From positions 1-48,422 of the IMG/VR virus record IMGVR_UViG_3300046171_000349: a stretch of DNA of 48,422 nucleotides, one strand, 5' to 3'. Numbering within the stretch: the stretch's first letter is position 1; every line of letters starts with the position of its first letter. Under the pieces are notes generated by a model, which was given only the letters and a program-made list of their open reading frames with translations, was not told the origin of the DNA and did no database searches. Origin of the DNA: a virus. Position numbers and translations under genes: made by a program. Of the stretch, positions 21,831 to 31,300 are shown piece after piece.

Positions 21831-22949
21831 ATGCACGTTTTTTCACTAATCAACAAAGCCTTCACTGTGATTAAGCGAGACACAGATAAAGATAGGTGCG
21901 CTGTCTTTATCGACACGAGAGCGGCCGGGACGTACGTCACCGCCGCTCACAACTACTCTGTCTACGCCACGGTACAGTGGCAAGGGAAAGACTCACCCTC
22001 TGTGCTGCCCGACGAGGATTGGCCTGTTCACGACTTCTTGGACCTTGACTTTGTGAGAGACGCCGCGAAGGCCTCTTACAGAGAGATCGACGAAGATGAC
22101 GTGCTCTCTATGTACGCGGAGGACACAGAGGAGCTGCGGATGGTAGCGAACGCTGTCGAAACCATCGATTACGAACCGCTCGATAAGATACAGTCTATCG
22201 AAGGCGTTGACATCTTCGCGCCGCTCACAAAGAGCAAAGGTATCAAGAAGCTCCTCAGGTCCCGAAGTAACCTTCAGCAGGCGTACGTCTGCGAAGATCT
22301 TCTGTGCTTCACGACGGGCCACTGGCTCGTTCAAAAGAGCGTCGACTCCGGTGTTGATGTAGCGACGATACCATTCACTGTGTTGGAGATCATGCAGGCG
22401 TGGAGAGGCAAAGTCGAGTGGCTATACGCGTCTTCCGATCAGAAAGAGGTTAGGTTTCATGGCATATGCGCAGAGGGTGGGCTCGTCACGCTCTCTTACT
22501 ACAACACGAAGGAGAAAGGGCCTAACGTCTCCGCGATCGCGAAAGAGTTCTCTCCCGCCAGCTTCTTCAGGGTGCCGGCTGATGAACTCTTTCGCTTCGT
22601 GACCAAGATTGGGAAGTCCTTCGGGCAGGAAGATACGATCTACTTCACCTACAAAGAAGAAGAAGGCGCTGAGCTTTTCTTATCAACGACAGAGGTGACA
22701 CCTGATAACGAAGAGGTTCTTCGAAAAAAGCACACCACGATTGACTGCGATTTAATGGGCGACGCCTCTCGCATCAAGGACGGACGCTTTAGGTCAGCCT
22801 GGAAAGCTATATACTTAACGACGTGCCTCAACGCCGTAGGCGAACTCGTTGAGTTCATCGTGCCTATCGCAGAGGACGGTTCGGGTAACAAGCCATGCTC
22901 TTTCATCGGCGAGGACGCGGACGCGCTCGTCATGCCTAAGAGACTCTAG
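21831..22949 (+). CDS. DnaN-like sliding clamp (DNA polymerase beta-clamp family)
   Basis: A 372-residue protein of the length of a bacterial beta clamp. The start at 21831 has AAAGGAGG five bases upstream. The best evidence is the C-terminus: a strand/helix RSAWKAIYLTTCLNAVG followed by LVEFIVPI and the ending DADALVMPKRL, which parallels the clamp signature ending in VMPMRL. The middle shows three repeating strand-rich blocks with acidic surfaces. It would ring DNA and tether the polymerase. Its stop lies inside the first hairpin of the reductase leader. A divergent assignment such as another processivity or decoration protein is possible. Confidence 0.55.
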   Translation: MHVFSLINKAFTVIKRDTDKDRCAVFIDTRAAGTYVTAAHNYSVYATVQWQGKDSPSVLPDEDWPVHDFLDLDFVRDAAKASYREIDEDDVLSMYAEDTEELRMVANAVETIDYEPLDKIQSIEGVDIFAPLTKSKGIKKLLRSRSNLQQAYVCEDLLCFTTGHWLVQKSVDSGVDVATIPFTVLEIMQAWRGKVEWLYASSDQKEVRFHGICAEGGLVTLSYYNTKEKGPNVSAIAKEFSPASFFRVPADELFRFVTKIGKSFGQEDTIYFTYKEEEGAELFLSTTEVTPDNEEVLRKKHTTIDCDLMGDASRIKDGRFRSAWKAIYLTTCLNAVGELVEFIVPIAEDGSGNKPCSFIGEDADALVMPKRL

Positions 22950-23082
22950 ACTACCGGATAAGATATCGTGTAGTCTATTGCCCTCATCTGAGACTGATTT
23001 GCGCGGAGCGCTAAGTTCGGTTACAGGTGAGGGCGGCACGCTAACGTCGCCTAAACATTAAACTTTAGCCCTACATGTGGAG
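22947..23082 (+). promoter_or_regulatory. Structured leader of the ribonucleotide reductase gene
   Basis: Hairpin 1: TAGACTAC (22947-22954) with GTAGTCTA (22970-22977), overlapping the clamp stop codon. Hairpin 2: GCCCTCATCTG (22980-22990) with CAGGTGAGGGC (23024-23034), 11 pairs including one G-U, enclosing GCGC-GGA-GCGC (23001-23011). Then TTTAGCCCTACATGTGGAG (23064-23082), the recurrent leader motif, ends in the Shine-Dalgarno. I do not recognise it as a cobalamin riboswitch. Confidence 0.6.
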
Positions 23083-23087
23083 TGACA

Positions 23088-25235
23088 ATGAGCGGCGGTA
23101 ACCAGGCGATGTCAGATTTTGTGTTCGCGTCGACGTACGCGAGGTATAATGATGAGCTCTCTAGGAGAGAGACCTTTGAAGAGGCTGTCGATCGGATGCG
23201 TGACATGCACCGTGAGAAGTATGACCACCTCGGAGAGGAGGTCCATACGCTGATCGATACATCTTTTAACGCGGTGAAGCGTAAGGAAGTCTTAGCGTCT
23301 CAGAGAGCGCTACAATTTGGAGGGCCTCCGGTCCTCAGCCACAACATGCGAATCTATAACTGCGCTACGAGCTACTGTGACCGCGTTCGCTTCTTCGCGG
23401 AGGCGCTCTACATGGGTCTGTGCGGTGTCGGCGTAGGATTCAGCGTTCAGCGAGTACACACAGACAGCCTACCTCCTCTTGTGAATAAAGACACGTGGGC
23501 GCGCAAGATCTCTCTAGATCATGTAGTCGAGGACTCTATCGAGGGTTGGGCCGATGCGCTTAGCGCGTTGATGGAGGGTTACCTCACAGACGCGCCGATC
23601 CCTGACTTCGACTTTGATGAGATTAGACCGAAAGGTTCGCCGATCAGCGCTGGAGGGACCGCGCCCGGTAGCGAACCTCTCGAGACAGCTCTTGAGAAGA
23701 TCGAGTCTTTACTAGTCGAGCTCGTCCAGAACGACGTGACTCACCTCGACCCCATTCATTGTTTTGACATCGTGATGTACGCGAGTGAGGCTGTGATCAG
23801 CGGAGGGCGCAGACGCGCCGCCACGATCGCGCTCTTCGACAGGGATGACAGGGATATGCTCTCCGCGAAGACGGGGAACTGGTATGAGGAGAACATGCAG
23901 CGCGGCCTCGCTAACATCTCAGCGGTTCACATCCTAGACGATGACGACAAGGCCTCCTTCGACGAACTCATCGAGAGCGCTAAGCAATACGGCGAGCCTG
24001 GCGTGATCTTCTCTAACTCACCGTACTACCTGTATAACCCTTGCGTTGAGATCGGTATGTGCCCTCTACTCATCAAGGATGAGGAAGGCAATATCGTCCA
24101 AGACTACACCCTCTCTATGCTGAATGACCGCGTCACCTATCTCAACAAGGGTTATTCGTATGAGTCGGGTTGGCAGACCTGTAACCTCACGGAGATCAAC
24201 GGCGGGGCGGTCAACTCGCCTGAAGATCTCAACCTAGCCGCCAGAAACGCGTCGATCATCGGGACTCTACAGGCGGGCTACACAGCTCACGGCTACCTGG
24301 AGCCTGTCTCGGAGGAGATTATCGAGCGGGAGTCGCTCTTAGGCGTATCGATTACAGGGATCATGGAGCGTCCCGACCTCCTACTGGACGAAGAGGTCCT
24401 CTCGTGTGCGGCGAAAGTCGCGGTAGAGACTAACGCCCACGTGTCTTCGCTCATCGGTATACCCCCTGCGGCGCGAGTCACGTGCGTTAAGCCTGCGGGC
24501 ACGACATCTATCATCCTCGGAACATCAAGCGGTGTACACCCGCATTTCGGTAAGAGGGTGATTCGCCACATACAGGTCAACAAGGACAACCCTGTCCTTC
24601 AAATGTTTGAGCAGATCAACCCTACACTCTGTGAAGAGTCACAATGGTCTAGCGGAGGCACTGACACCGTAGTCGCGTTCCCTCTTGAGTACCCAGACAC
24701 TTCCGTGTTCAAAGAGGACATCACCGCGATTGACTTCTTAGAGAAGGTCAACACCGTACAGAGGTCTTGGGTAGCTCACGGTCTAGCGCGCTCGGCGTCT
24801 TGTGAAGGCTTGACTCACAACGTCTCGAACACCGTCTCCGTAGGTGAGGGCGAGTGGGATGAGGTGTCAGATTACCTCTGGGCGCACAGGCACGAGCTTA
24901 CAGGCGTAGCCATGCTCGGCGATATCGGCGAGTCATGTTACCCGCAGCTACCCAATCAGGCTGTCTTAGACGTGAAGGCGCTGGAGCGCCGGTACGGGAA
25001 GAAGTCGACTGAGCTCGCGATCAAGGGAGACTACGAAGCCTCGGAAAAGAACCTCAAGGACGGTGAGACGTTAGACACGTTGGTATACCATGTACTCGGC
25101 CTTCAGAAATGGGAGAAGCTCGTGTATGATCTTAAGAACGTACCTTACGATATGATGCACGAGAAGACAGACACGACCGCGCCTATGCAGGACTCTGCGT
25201 GTAGCGGGCAGTCATGCGAGGTCAAGTACCTTTAG
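23088..25235 (+). CDS. nrdJ: Adenosylcobalamin-dependent (class II) ribonucleoside-triphosphate reductase
   Basis: Reduces ribonucleotides to deoxyribonucleotides using adenosylcobalamin; a 715-residue single-chain enzyme. Seen: ALQFGGPPVLSHNMRIYNC (first redox Cys C92), GGRRRAATIALF, active-site NPCVE (N317, C319, E321), WQTCNLTEIN (C365, redox partner), CVKPAGTTSIILGTSSGVHP (phosphate-binding region) and the mobile C-terminal CSGQSC pair (C705, C710). These match the monomeric triphosphate reductase lineage. About 45 residues separate C319 and C365, wider than in the Lactobacillus enzyme. The start at ATG 23088 has GGAG five bases upstream; GTG 23082 is less likely. The host must supply B12. 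Confidence 0.95.
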   Translation: MSGGNQAMSDFVFASTYARYNDELSRRETFEEAVDRMRDMHREKYDHLGEEVHTLIDTSFNAVKRKEVLASQRALQFGGPPVLSHNMRIYNCATSYCDRVRFFAEALYMGLCGVGVGFSVQRVHTDSLPPLVNKDTWARKISLDHVVEDSIEGWADALSALMEGYLTDAPIPDFDFDEIRPKGSPISAGGTAPGSEPLETALEKIESLLVELVQNDVTHLDPIHCFDIVMYASEAVISGGRRRAATIALFDRDDRDMLSAKTGNWYEENMQRGLANISAVHILDDDDKASFDELIESAKQYGEPGVIFSNSPYYLYNPCVEIGMCPLLIKDEEGNIVQDYTLSMLNDRVTYLNKGYSYESGWQTCNLTEINGGAVNSPEDLNLAARNASIIGTLQAGYTAHGYLEPVSEEIIERESLLGVSITGIMERPDLLLDEEVLSCAAKVAVETNAHVSSLIGIPPAARVTCVKPAGTTSIILGTSSGVHPHFGKRVIRHIQVNKDNPVLQMFEQINPTLCEESQWSSGGTDTVVAFPLEYPDTSVFKEDITAIDFLEKVNTVQRSWVAHGLARSASCEGLTHNVSNTVSVGEGEWDEVSDYLWAHRHELTGVAMLGDIGESCYPQLPNQAVLDVKALERRYGKKSTELAIKGDYEASEKNLKDGETLDTLVYHVLGLQKWEKLVYDLKNVPYDMMHEKTDTTAPMQDSACSGQSCEVKYL

Positions 25236-25506
25236 CGTCCGCCTTGTCCTGGGACACACGTCTCTCTAAGTGGTCAACCATAGACTCATCGGAGAGATTA
25301 AGCGTCGCCATCACACGGAGCGCGTCCTCCTCGCTCAACTCACCGAGTATGATCACGTCTCTCGGGTCTGCAAGCGCGAGCTTACCTCTGCGATAATAGA
25401 TCGTCACGGCGTCATTGTCTTTCAGCGCGTCTGTGACCACTGAACCAATATGTGGAGAGAGCGTTTCCGCGTTCTCACGCAGAGAGGACTTATCAATGAG
25501 AGACAT
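25222..25506 (-). CDS. Small hypothetical protein
   Basis: A 94-residue protein, MSLIDKSSLRENAETLSP onward, with an alpha/beta look: DALKDNDAVTIYYRRGKLAL and RDVIILGELSEEDALRVMATL. It sits antisense between the reductase (14-base convergent overlap) and the zinc-ribbon gene (11-base divergent overlap). The Shine-Dalgarno is weak (GGGG ten bases upstream). A longer frame to 25797 would run antisense through the zinc-ribbon gene and is rejected. Function unknown. Confidence 0.5.
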   Translation of the reverse strand: MSLIDKSSLRENAETLSPHIGSVVTDALKDNDAVTIYYRRGKLALADPRDVIILGELSEEDALRVMATLNLSDESMVDHLERRVSQDKADAKGT

Positions 25507-25813
25507 AAAACTAGACCCCGGCCTCAAGAGAGTGTTGGCGATTGGATGTACCTTGGTGGGTGCCGCCATCGTAAAGCACAGCGCCGACAGGTTCAAGGCA
25601 ACTGTCGCTCGCAATGAAAAGGACGAGCCTTGGAGTTCGCTCATGTACACGCTCGGACGAGCGTGTCTCATATGCCCGAACGAAAAGTGTCGCCACATCG
25701 CGGTAGTGAAGACCTTTGAGGCGCAGCTCTCGACGAATTGGGAGTGCGAGAAGTGCGGTTGCGTGTGGCGCGAGACGTCGCACTGCGACGTGATCATTAA
25801 GGAGGGGCGATAA
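25496..25813 (+). CDS. Small zinc-ribbon protein with hydrophobic N-terminal segment
   Basis: A 105-residue protein. The ATG at 25496 has AGAGGA upstream. Residues 13-27 are hydrophobic (RVLAIGCTLVGAAIV). Residues about 57-92 hold CLICPNEKC and, 20 residues on, WECEKCGCVW: a four-Cys zinc ribbon of the kind seen in transcription-factor-like and phage regulatory proteins. It couples to the next gene by TAATG. Role unknown. Confidence 0.65.
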   Translation: MRDIKLDPGLKRVLAIGCTLVGAAIVKHSADRFKATVARNEKDEPWSSLMYTLGRACLICPNEKCRHIAVVKTFEAQLSTNWECEKCGCVWRETSHCDVIIKEGR

Positions 25814-26088
25814 TGCTAATCGAGATAGATCTATTGGTCAAAGGCGTTGAGCTAGCCGCCCGCGCGGCTAACCGCAAAGGCCCTGCGAGCTTCATGAACA
25901 GCACACGAACACCTCAAGCAGGAGCCGACGTACGTCGGTACGGCGCGGAGCGCACCGCGATGGCTTACGGCACTCGTCAGGAGATGGACAAGTTCCTGTT
26001 CGTGGAGGGTCTGACCGCCGTGGTCAACCCCTCAAAAGACGACGTCTCGGTGGTTATCGGAAGTCACCGTCGTCGGTGGAGACGCTAG
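25813..26088 (+). CDS. Small hypothetical protein
   Basis: A 91-residue protein starting in a TAATG overlap with AAGGAGG upstream. It has an amphipathic N-terminal helix (IEIDLLVKGVELAARAA), a basic middle, a strand FLFVEGLTAVVN and a very basic end (SHRRRWRR). It converges with the leftward virion module and overlaps its last gene by 35 bases. Function unknown. Confidence 0.6.
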   Translation: MLIEIDLLVKGVELAARAANRKGPASFMNSTRTPQAGADVRRYGAERTAMAYGTRQEMDKFLFVEGLTAVVNPSKDDVSVVIGSHRRRWRR

Positions 26089-26797
26089 CCATCATCCTGC
26101 CTACGGCGTCAGCCGCTTCGTACGATGCGGACTTGACGTAGGCGTCGAGCGCGCGCTCTTGGTCGGAGGCTTTGTTGATGTTGATCGCGTCCTTGAGCTG
26201 GTACGCGCCATAACCGACACCTAGACCGCCTCCGATCAGACCGCCGACGAGCTGCTCCTTGCCGGCTTTGAACTGACCCGCTGACCCGTAAGCTTTAGAC
26301 TTACGAACAGCGTCGATGGCGTCGCGCGCCGCTTTGCCTTCAAGACCTGCGGACGCGAGGTCTTCGGCTTTGCGCATCGCGCTCAGCTGATCCGCTCTAT
26401 ATTCTTTTAGCCCTGATTTGAAGTCCTTCAAGGCTTGACCGCTCTCGGGCTTATATCTAATGCGGTTCTTACTCATGTACTCCTTCTCAAGAGCCTCGAG
26501 GCCTTCCTTGCGACCCTTAAACCCTGCGGGCACATTCTTGTAAAGTGAGCGAGCGCCTGCGCCCAAGAGGCCGCCGCCGACAGCGCCGAGAGCGGCGCCC
26601 GTGAGCGCGCCGTAACCCTCTTCACCCTCACGTGATCCCTTAGCGCCACGCGCGCCACCTACGATCGCGCCGAAGCCAGCCCCTGTGACAGCGGCCTTGT
26701 TGCCGAGGAAAGCGCTGACGCGATCACTCACGCCCGCGACCTTCTCCATAGCGACGCGTCGCGCGTGATCGCGAGCGAAATCCTCAAGCTGCTTCAT
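26054..26797 (-). CDS. Gly-rich membrane-segment virion-region protein
   Basis: A 247-residue protein at the 3' end of the virion module. Residues about 34-85 are two Gly/Ala hydrophobic helices (AAVTGAGFGAIVGGARG; GALTGAALGAVGGGLLGAG), and 183-203 a third (LVGGLIGGGLGVGYGAY). Basic helical linkers separate them. The end contains YVKSASYEAADAVGRMM, one of the K-S/T-A-S-F/Y motifs repeated in this phage. The pattern fits an internal or ejected virion protein that inserts in membrane, or a tail-associated protein; no family recognised. The start ATG 26797 forms TAATG with the upstream stop. Confidence 0.6.
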   Translation of the reverse strand: MKQLEDFARDHARRVAMEKVAGVSDRVSAFLGNKAAVTGAGFGAIVGGARGAKGSREGEEGYGALTGAALGAVGGGLLGAGARSLYKNVPAGFKGRKEGLEALEKEYMSKNRIRYKPESGQALKDFKSGLKEYRADQLSAMRKAEDLASAGLEGKAARDAIDAVRKSKAYGSAGQFKAGKEQLVGGLIGGGLGVGYGAYQLKDAININKASDQERALDAYVKSASYEAADAVGRMMASVSTDDGDFR

Positions 26798-27549
26798 TAG
26801 TCTTCTCCGATACTGTTCCCGAACGCACTAGGCAGCGTAGTGTCTAACGTACTCTGCACGAGGTCAACCATATTCGTGCGGACGGGTACGAGCCGCTCGA
26901 ACTGAATCTGGACCTGCTCTTGTACAAGAACGCCTTGGCTGTCTGTAGAGATCGCGTGTGTAGGGATCACGCAACCCTCAGCGTAGACAGCCCCGATCGT
27001 CTTCTCGTTAGAGTCGAAGGTCTTGATCAAGAGGCCGATAGGTTGACTAAACATGTCAGACGCGAGATTCAGGTAGAGGTTGTTATACCCAGGCCTGATC
27101 TTCACGTTGTGCTTGTTATAGCCGTTACCCGTCGTGTTGTTGTCGTTGTATAGACTCGCCGCTGTAGCCAACGCGTTAAACGGATTGACGGTCACGGGCG
27201 CGCTGAGGTCTTGGAATGAGGAGTACAGCGCGCGGAGGATTGAGGGCCCGTGATAGAGAACACGCCCTAACGAGATCTGGCCGACTGTTCGCCCGCTGAT
27301 GAAGTAGCTACGCTCCGAGCCGAGCTCGAACACGCGCGAGAACTGTCGATTGTGCGAGAGCGAGAAGTTCTGGATCATACCGATAGGGTATGTAAGCGCC
27401 TCACCTGCGAGGGCGCCGATCGGGCCCTCCAGTAGGCGTGGGGGTCCTGCCGCGATGAGGGTAAACGCACCAGACGCATATGCCCCATCCGGCATGCCTT
27501 GCTGCACGTACCGCTCATACGGTTTGAAGTCAAATGTGCCTGCTGCCAT
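26797..27549 (-). CDS. Putative tail tube / virion structural protein
   Basis: A 250-residue beta-rich protein directly downstream of the sheath region, where contractile phages encode the tube. It has GPIGALAGEALTYPIGMIQN, FELGSERSYFISGR and GRVLYHGPSILRALY, and a C-terminal VQEQVQIQFERLVPVRTN; even strands with Asn/Ser loops are typical of tube and structural proteins. No firm family match by eye. The start ATG 27549 follows a good AGGAG (AAGGAGTAAACC). A baseplate or completion role cannot be excluded. Confidence 0.5.
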   Translation of the reverse strand: MAAGTFDFKPYERYVQQGMPDGAYASGAFTLIAAGPPRLLEGPIGALAGEALTYPIGMIQNFSLSHNRQFSRVFELGSERSYFISGRTVGQISLGRVLYHGPSILRALYSSFQDLSAPVTVNPFNALATAASLYNDNNTTGNGYNKHNVKIRPGYNNLYLNLASDMFSQPIGLLIKTFDSNEKTIGAVYAEGCVIPTHAISTDSQGVLVQEQVQIQFERLVPVRTNMVDLVQSTLDTTLPSAFGNSIGED

Positions 27550-27559
27550 GGTTTACTCC

Positions 27560-28318
27560 TTAGGCGATAGTAGGGAGAGTAGGCGACGGGTGACTCATCG
27601 CGCTGTTGTTGAGGTTCTTGACAATGACCGAGCATACAGCATTGACCGCAGGTTGGTTTGTCAGCGCCACACCTGTTGCTTTTAGTGTAATCTGCGAGTC
27701 ACTGAAGGTATCGATGTCAGCACTAAAGTCATCAGCGGTACCTCTGCTGTGGATCAAAAGATGGGCACCTGACCCAATGCCTCCGCTCAGTGAGGTCGCC
27801 GCCGCGACAGCGCAGTCTACACCACCGTTAGCATTTACAACAGCAGTGACCTTATTGGCGTGATCGCTGTTTACCTCAGCTCTTACTGCATCGTTAGAGC
27901 TGCCTCCGGCCGCTAAGGTGATGGTCAGCTTGTTGGCGTTAAAGGCGGAACCGATCGCTGCTGCACCTTGAATAATCTCCACGCTGAACGCGTTTGCTGC
28001 AGTGCCGGGGAGGATCGCGGTGAACGTGATGTTCGCGATCGTGACCGAAGCCTGTGTCTGACCGCAGAGTAGATTAGCGCCGTGAATCGTCGCGTCAGCG
28101 CTTACCTTACGGTCGCCATTTTTAGGGATGATGTTGTTCTGGTAGATCACAGGGATCGACGTCTGAGACTCAAGGCGGGCGAACGCGGCCTCCACGTCAG
28201 AGCGTAGGTCATCGACCTCTCGCGTCAGTGAGTGAGGCCGCTCTGGGAGCTCGCTACCAAAAGAAGAAGAGCGCGCAGCTTTCTGCGCCGATGTGAGGAC
28301 AGTCTTGTTAGATGCCAT
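27560..28318 (-). CDS. Structural protein, Ala/Ser/Thr-rich beta domain
   Basis: A 252-residue protein. A polar, helical N-terminus (TREVDDLRSDVEAAFARLES) is followed by a long Ala/Asn/Thr/Ser-rich beta region (VTIANITFTAILPGTAANAF; KLTITLAAGGSSNDAV). This composition also occurs inside the sheath protein next door (its residues about 400-500), suggesting a shared exposed domain. Probably a tail-exposed or decoration protein. It lies between the sheath and tube-like genes. Confidence 0.6.
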   Translation of the reverse strand: MASNKTVLTSAQKAARSSSFGSELPERPHSLTREVDDLRSDVEAAFARLESQTSIPVIYQNNIIPKNGDRKVSADATIHGANLLCGQTQASVTIANITFTAILPGTAANAFSVEIIQGAAAIGSAFNANKLTITLAAGGSSNDAVRAEVNSDHANKVTAVVNANGGVDCAVAAATSLSGGIGSGAHLLIHSRGTADDFSADIDTFSDSQITLKATGVALTNQPAVNAVCSVIVKNLNNSAMSHPSPTLPTIA

Positions 28319-28330
28319 GTGTAAAACTCC

Positions 28331-31300
28331 TTATACGAAGATCGTGACTTTGATGTAGTTGGCGGGATAGAGGACGCCGACGTTAACGTCGATACGCATT
28401 GTATCAGGCGCGTCAGCGTCTTGCTCGGCGCGCGTGATGTTAGCGCTCGCGAGCAACCCGTTGTTGACAGCGCCCTGACAGATGATATCCACAATCGTAG
28501 AGGTGTCGTCGATGTATGTCTGCGTGATATTGAACAGACCAACTCTACCCTTGAGCGCAGAGCGCAGCTGCTTAGCGAAGAAGTCTACCGCCTTGATGAT
28601 GCTATACTCGCGCGTCTCGAGGGCGTCAGGTGCGGTCGTTGACTGGATACGGATCGAAGGCGCCATACCTGCTGACTCCACCTCGATCACGCAGTTACCA
28701 GCGCTCACGATGTCGAGCTGATCGCTAGTCAACCCAAGGTCAGCGACGTTCGTAAATCCGTCCATACTCCGTCGTGAGAACGGAGTCTCTGCGTTGAGGT
28801 CAGCGGTCTCACCCGCGATCGCGCACGCATAAAAGTACATAGGGATTGACTGCTCGATGCCTCCGATCACGCTCTGGACAGAGTCTGGGAAGAGGCGTAG
28901 CTGTCTGCGGTTATTATACTGCTGAGCGCGGTCGCGTACAGTCGTGGCGATCGCCTGACGATCCGCGATGTTGGTGCCAGGGAGCAAGAGCTTAGCGCCT
29001 CTTACGAACAGGCTGTACTTAGCGTCGCTGAAGCTAGACGCGATCGGCACCGCGCTGTAGTACCCGTCACTGTTGGGCATGCCTGACACACGAACAGTGA
29101 CCATAGAGCCTGAGATCGCAGACACGCTGTAGTGCCGCGTCTCATCACCGATCTCGATCTGAAGAACGACCTCACGGCGATCTTCAAGTACCGCAGGGAC
29201 AGGCAGAGATGGGTCAATCCCATTACCGTCTGCCGCCGCTTCGATGCCTCCGTCGTTAAGGTCGACGAGGTTCGGAGTGTTACTGTACTCAGCGGACTCG
29301 CCTGAAGAGAGCACGATGCTGTTCCTCCGAGTAGGTACAGGAGGCGCGGAGATCAAGACGCGCTCACGCTTCGCCTCCGGCGCGCTCATGTCTGTAACGT
29401 GCTGATTGAAGATGCCGATGACCTCTTCGCTGTGCGTGAGCGGCGCGACCGCGTATACCTCGTGAGCCTCGATGAACTCCGCCGCGCGCATGTATGCGAG
29501 CGCTGTGCCCTCAGGCTCTGATGAGCTTACGTCGTCGACACTGATCGCTGACACGGTCACGCCGTCTCCTGCGTTGAGCATCGCGTAGTAGATACCTAAT
29601 GATAGGGGATTTCGTGTGTCTACAGGAGAGAGCTGAGTAGTGAGGTCGTTAACGTCCGAGATCTGTAGCAGACCTGGGCTGATCGCTGAGGTAGATAGGT
29701 CTAAGCGCAAGCCTCGGTACGCGATGCCTACGCCGATCTCTCCGATCGCGACAGGACTCAGAGGAGCGCCTGTGCGTTGATTACGGATGATCTGCGCGCC
29801 GATGCTCACGATGCCTGTAGGGCTGACAGAGACGTTAGGGTTAGGTCGACCTGTGCCTGTTGCACTCTGAGCCCCGAACCCAAGAGGCGCGAACGCTGAC
29901 ACCGTGATCGCTGATGATCTACCTACCAAGCTCGATGAGAGCGTGAGGGTAGTCACAACGCCGACAGTAGCCACGCTCGCGAGCGTGTAACCTGCCTCGA
30001 GGTTGATCGCGTCGATGAGGTCGTTGACGAGTTGACCGCCTACGCTGACGCTGTACTCATACTCATTATCGTCGAGCGTCCATGCGAACACAGCGTCTGC
30101 CACGTTGAGCGCTCCGTTGGATGTGAGGTTGCTTCCGTTTTGTGAAACCTCTGCGGCGCCTGACCCCGTGATGAGATAGTTCGCGTTGAGCGCCGTAGAT
30201 CCATCAGCCGCGCTGAGGAGTGTGATGCCTTGATCCGCGCCGGTCGCGATCGTCTCTACGGTGATGGTCCCGCCTGCCTCTGATACGGTAAACAGCTGCG
30301 CTTGACCTGAAGCCGCGATCTGGTTGTTCATCTCGACCGCGAGGTCTGCGGCGTTATCGTCAGTGCCGTTAGGGAAGACGAAGGTGAAGTTACTCGTCGT
30401 GGAGCCTGACTGAGAGGTCTGGACGAGTAAGGCGAGGCCTGAGAGGTCAGCAGCGGCTGCGATCGTAAACGTGACAGACGCGGTGGACGCGGCGTCCACG
30501 GAGCCTGAGATGTCGATACCTACGCTCGCGTTGACTGTGCCGTCGAGCTCTTGAGCGCTGAGCTCGTTCGCGATGAAGTATGCGTGCTTAGGGCTGAAGT
30601 CACGCGTGAGCGCCACGCGGGTATATACCTGATTGATGATACCGCCCTCAGCGTTATATTGGCTGTTCGCGCTGTCTACAGTGCCGACCTCGATCGAAGA
30701 AGGCAGGATGCTGAGCACTTGCCCGAGCTCTACGCCGTCTACGACGAGCACATCACCGTTTCGCGTAGGCAATGCCGCCTGAAGGTTGAGGTCATCAAAC
30801 GTAGGGAATGGCGGGAGCGTCGCGACATAGGCGGAGTTTGCCGTACCGTCCCAGCGCACTGGTAACCAGGCAGGTCGACCGCTGTCAGCATTTCGGGGCC
30901 CGCCCTCATAAATCGTTACGTCGGAAACGGCATCCACGTCAGCGTCTCCGAAGTGAAAAGTGCCGGAGCTCACCTCGATCTTAGTCGTCGTTGAACGTCC
31001 CGCAGAAGGTGACGCGTACAGCCCGCTCCCTACGACGCGCATGTCGTGGATCACACGATCAGCTGGATTGAGTTCAGCGAGATTATCTCCCCCGATAAAC
31101 CCCTCAAATGACTCCTCTTTGATCGTGATGAAGGCGTTCGGGTTGTAACTCGCGGACACATCAGGGAGCGCGATGTAAAACGCATACTCAGAGGCCGGAG
31201 TATATAGAGAGGCGGAATCTACACCGGCTGCGATAAACTTCGCCACGACGTCCGCGACAGACTCACCCGCGGCGATCTGTATGAGCCGAGCCTGGTTAAT

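Noticed and set aside
22950-23087. Cobalamin riboswitch before the B12-dependent reductase
   Set aside because: The two hairpins are real, but I see no recognisable B12-box or the multi-helix cobalamin architecture.
25507-25797. N-terminal extension of the leftward gene 25222-25506
   Set aside because: The extension is exactly antisense to the zinc-ribbon gene and has Cys/His-rich, shadow-like composition.
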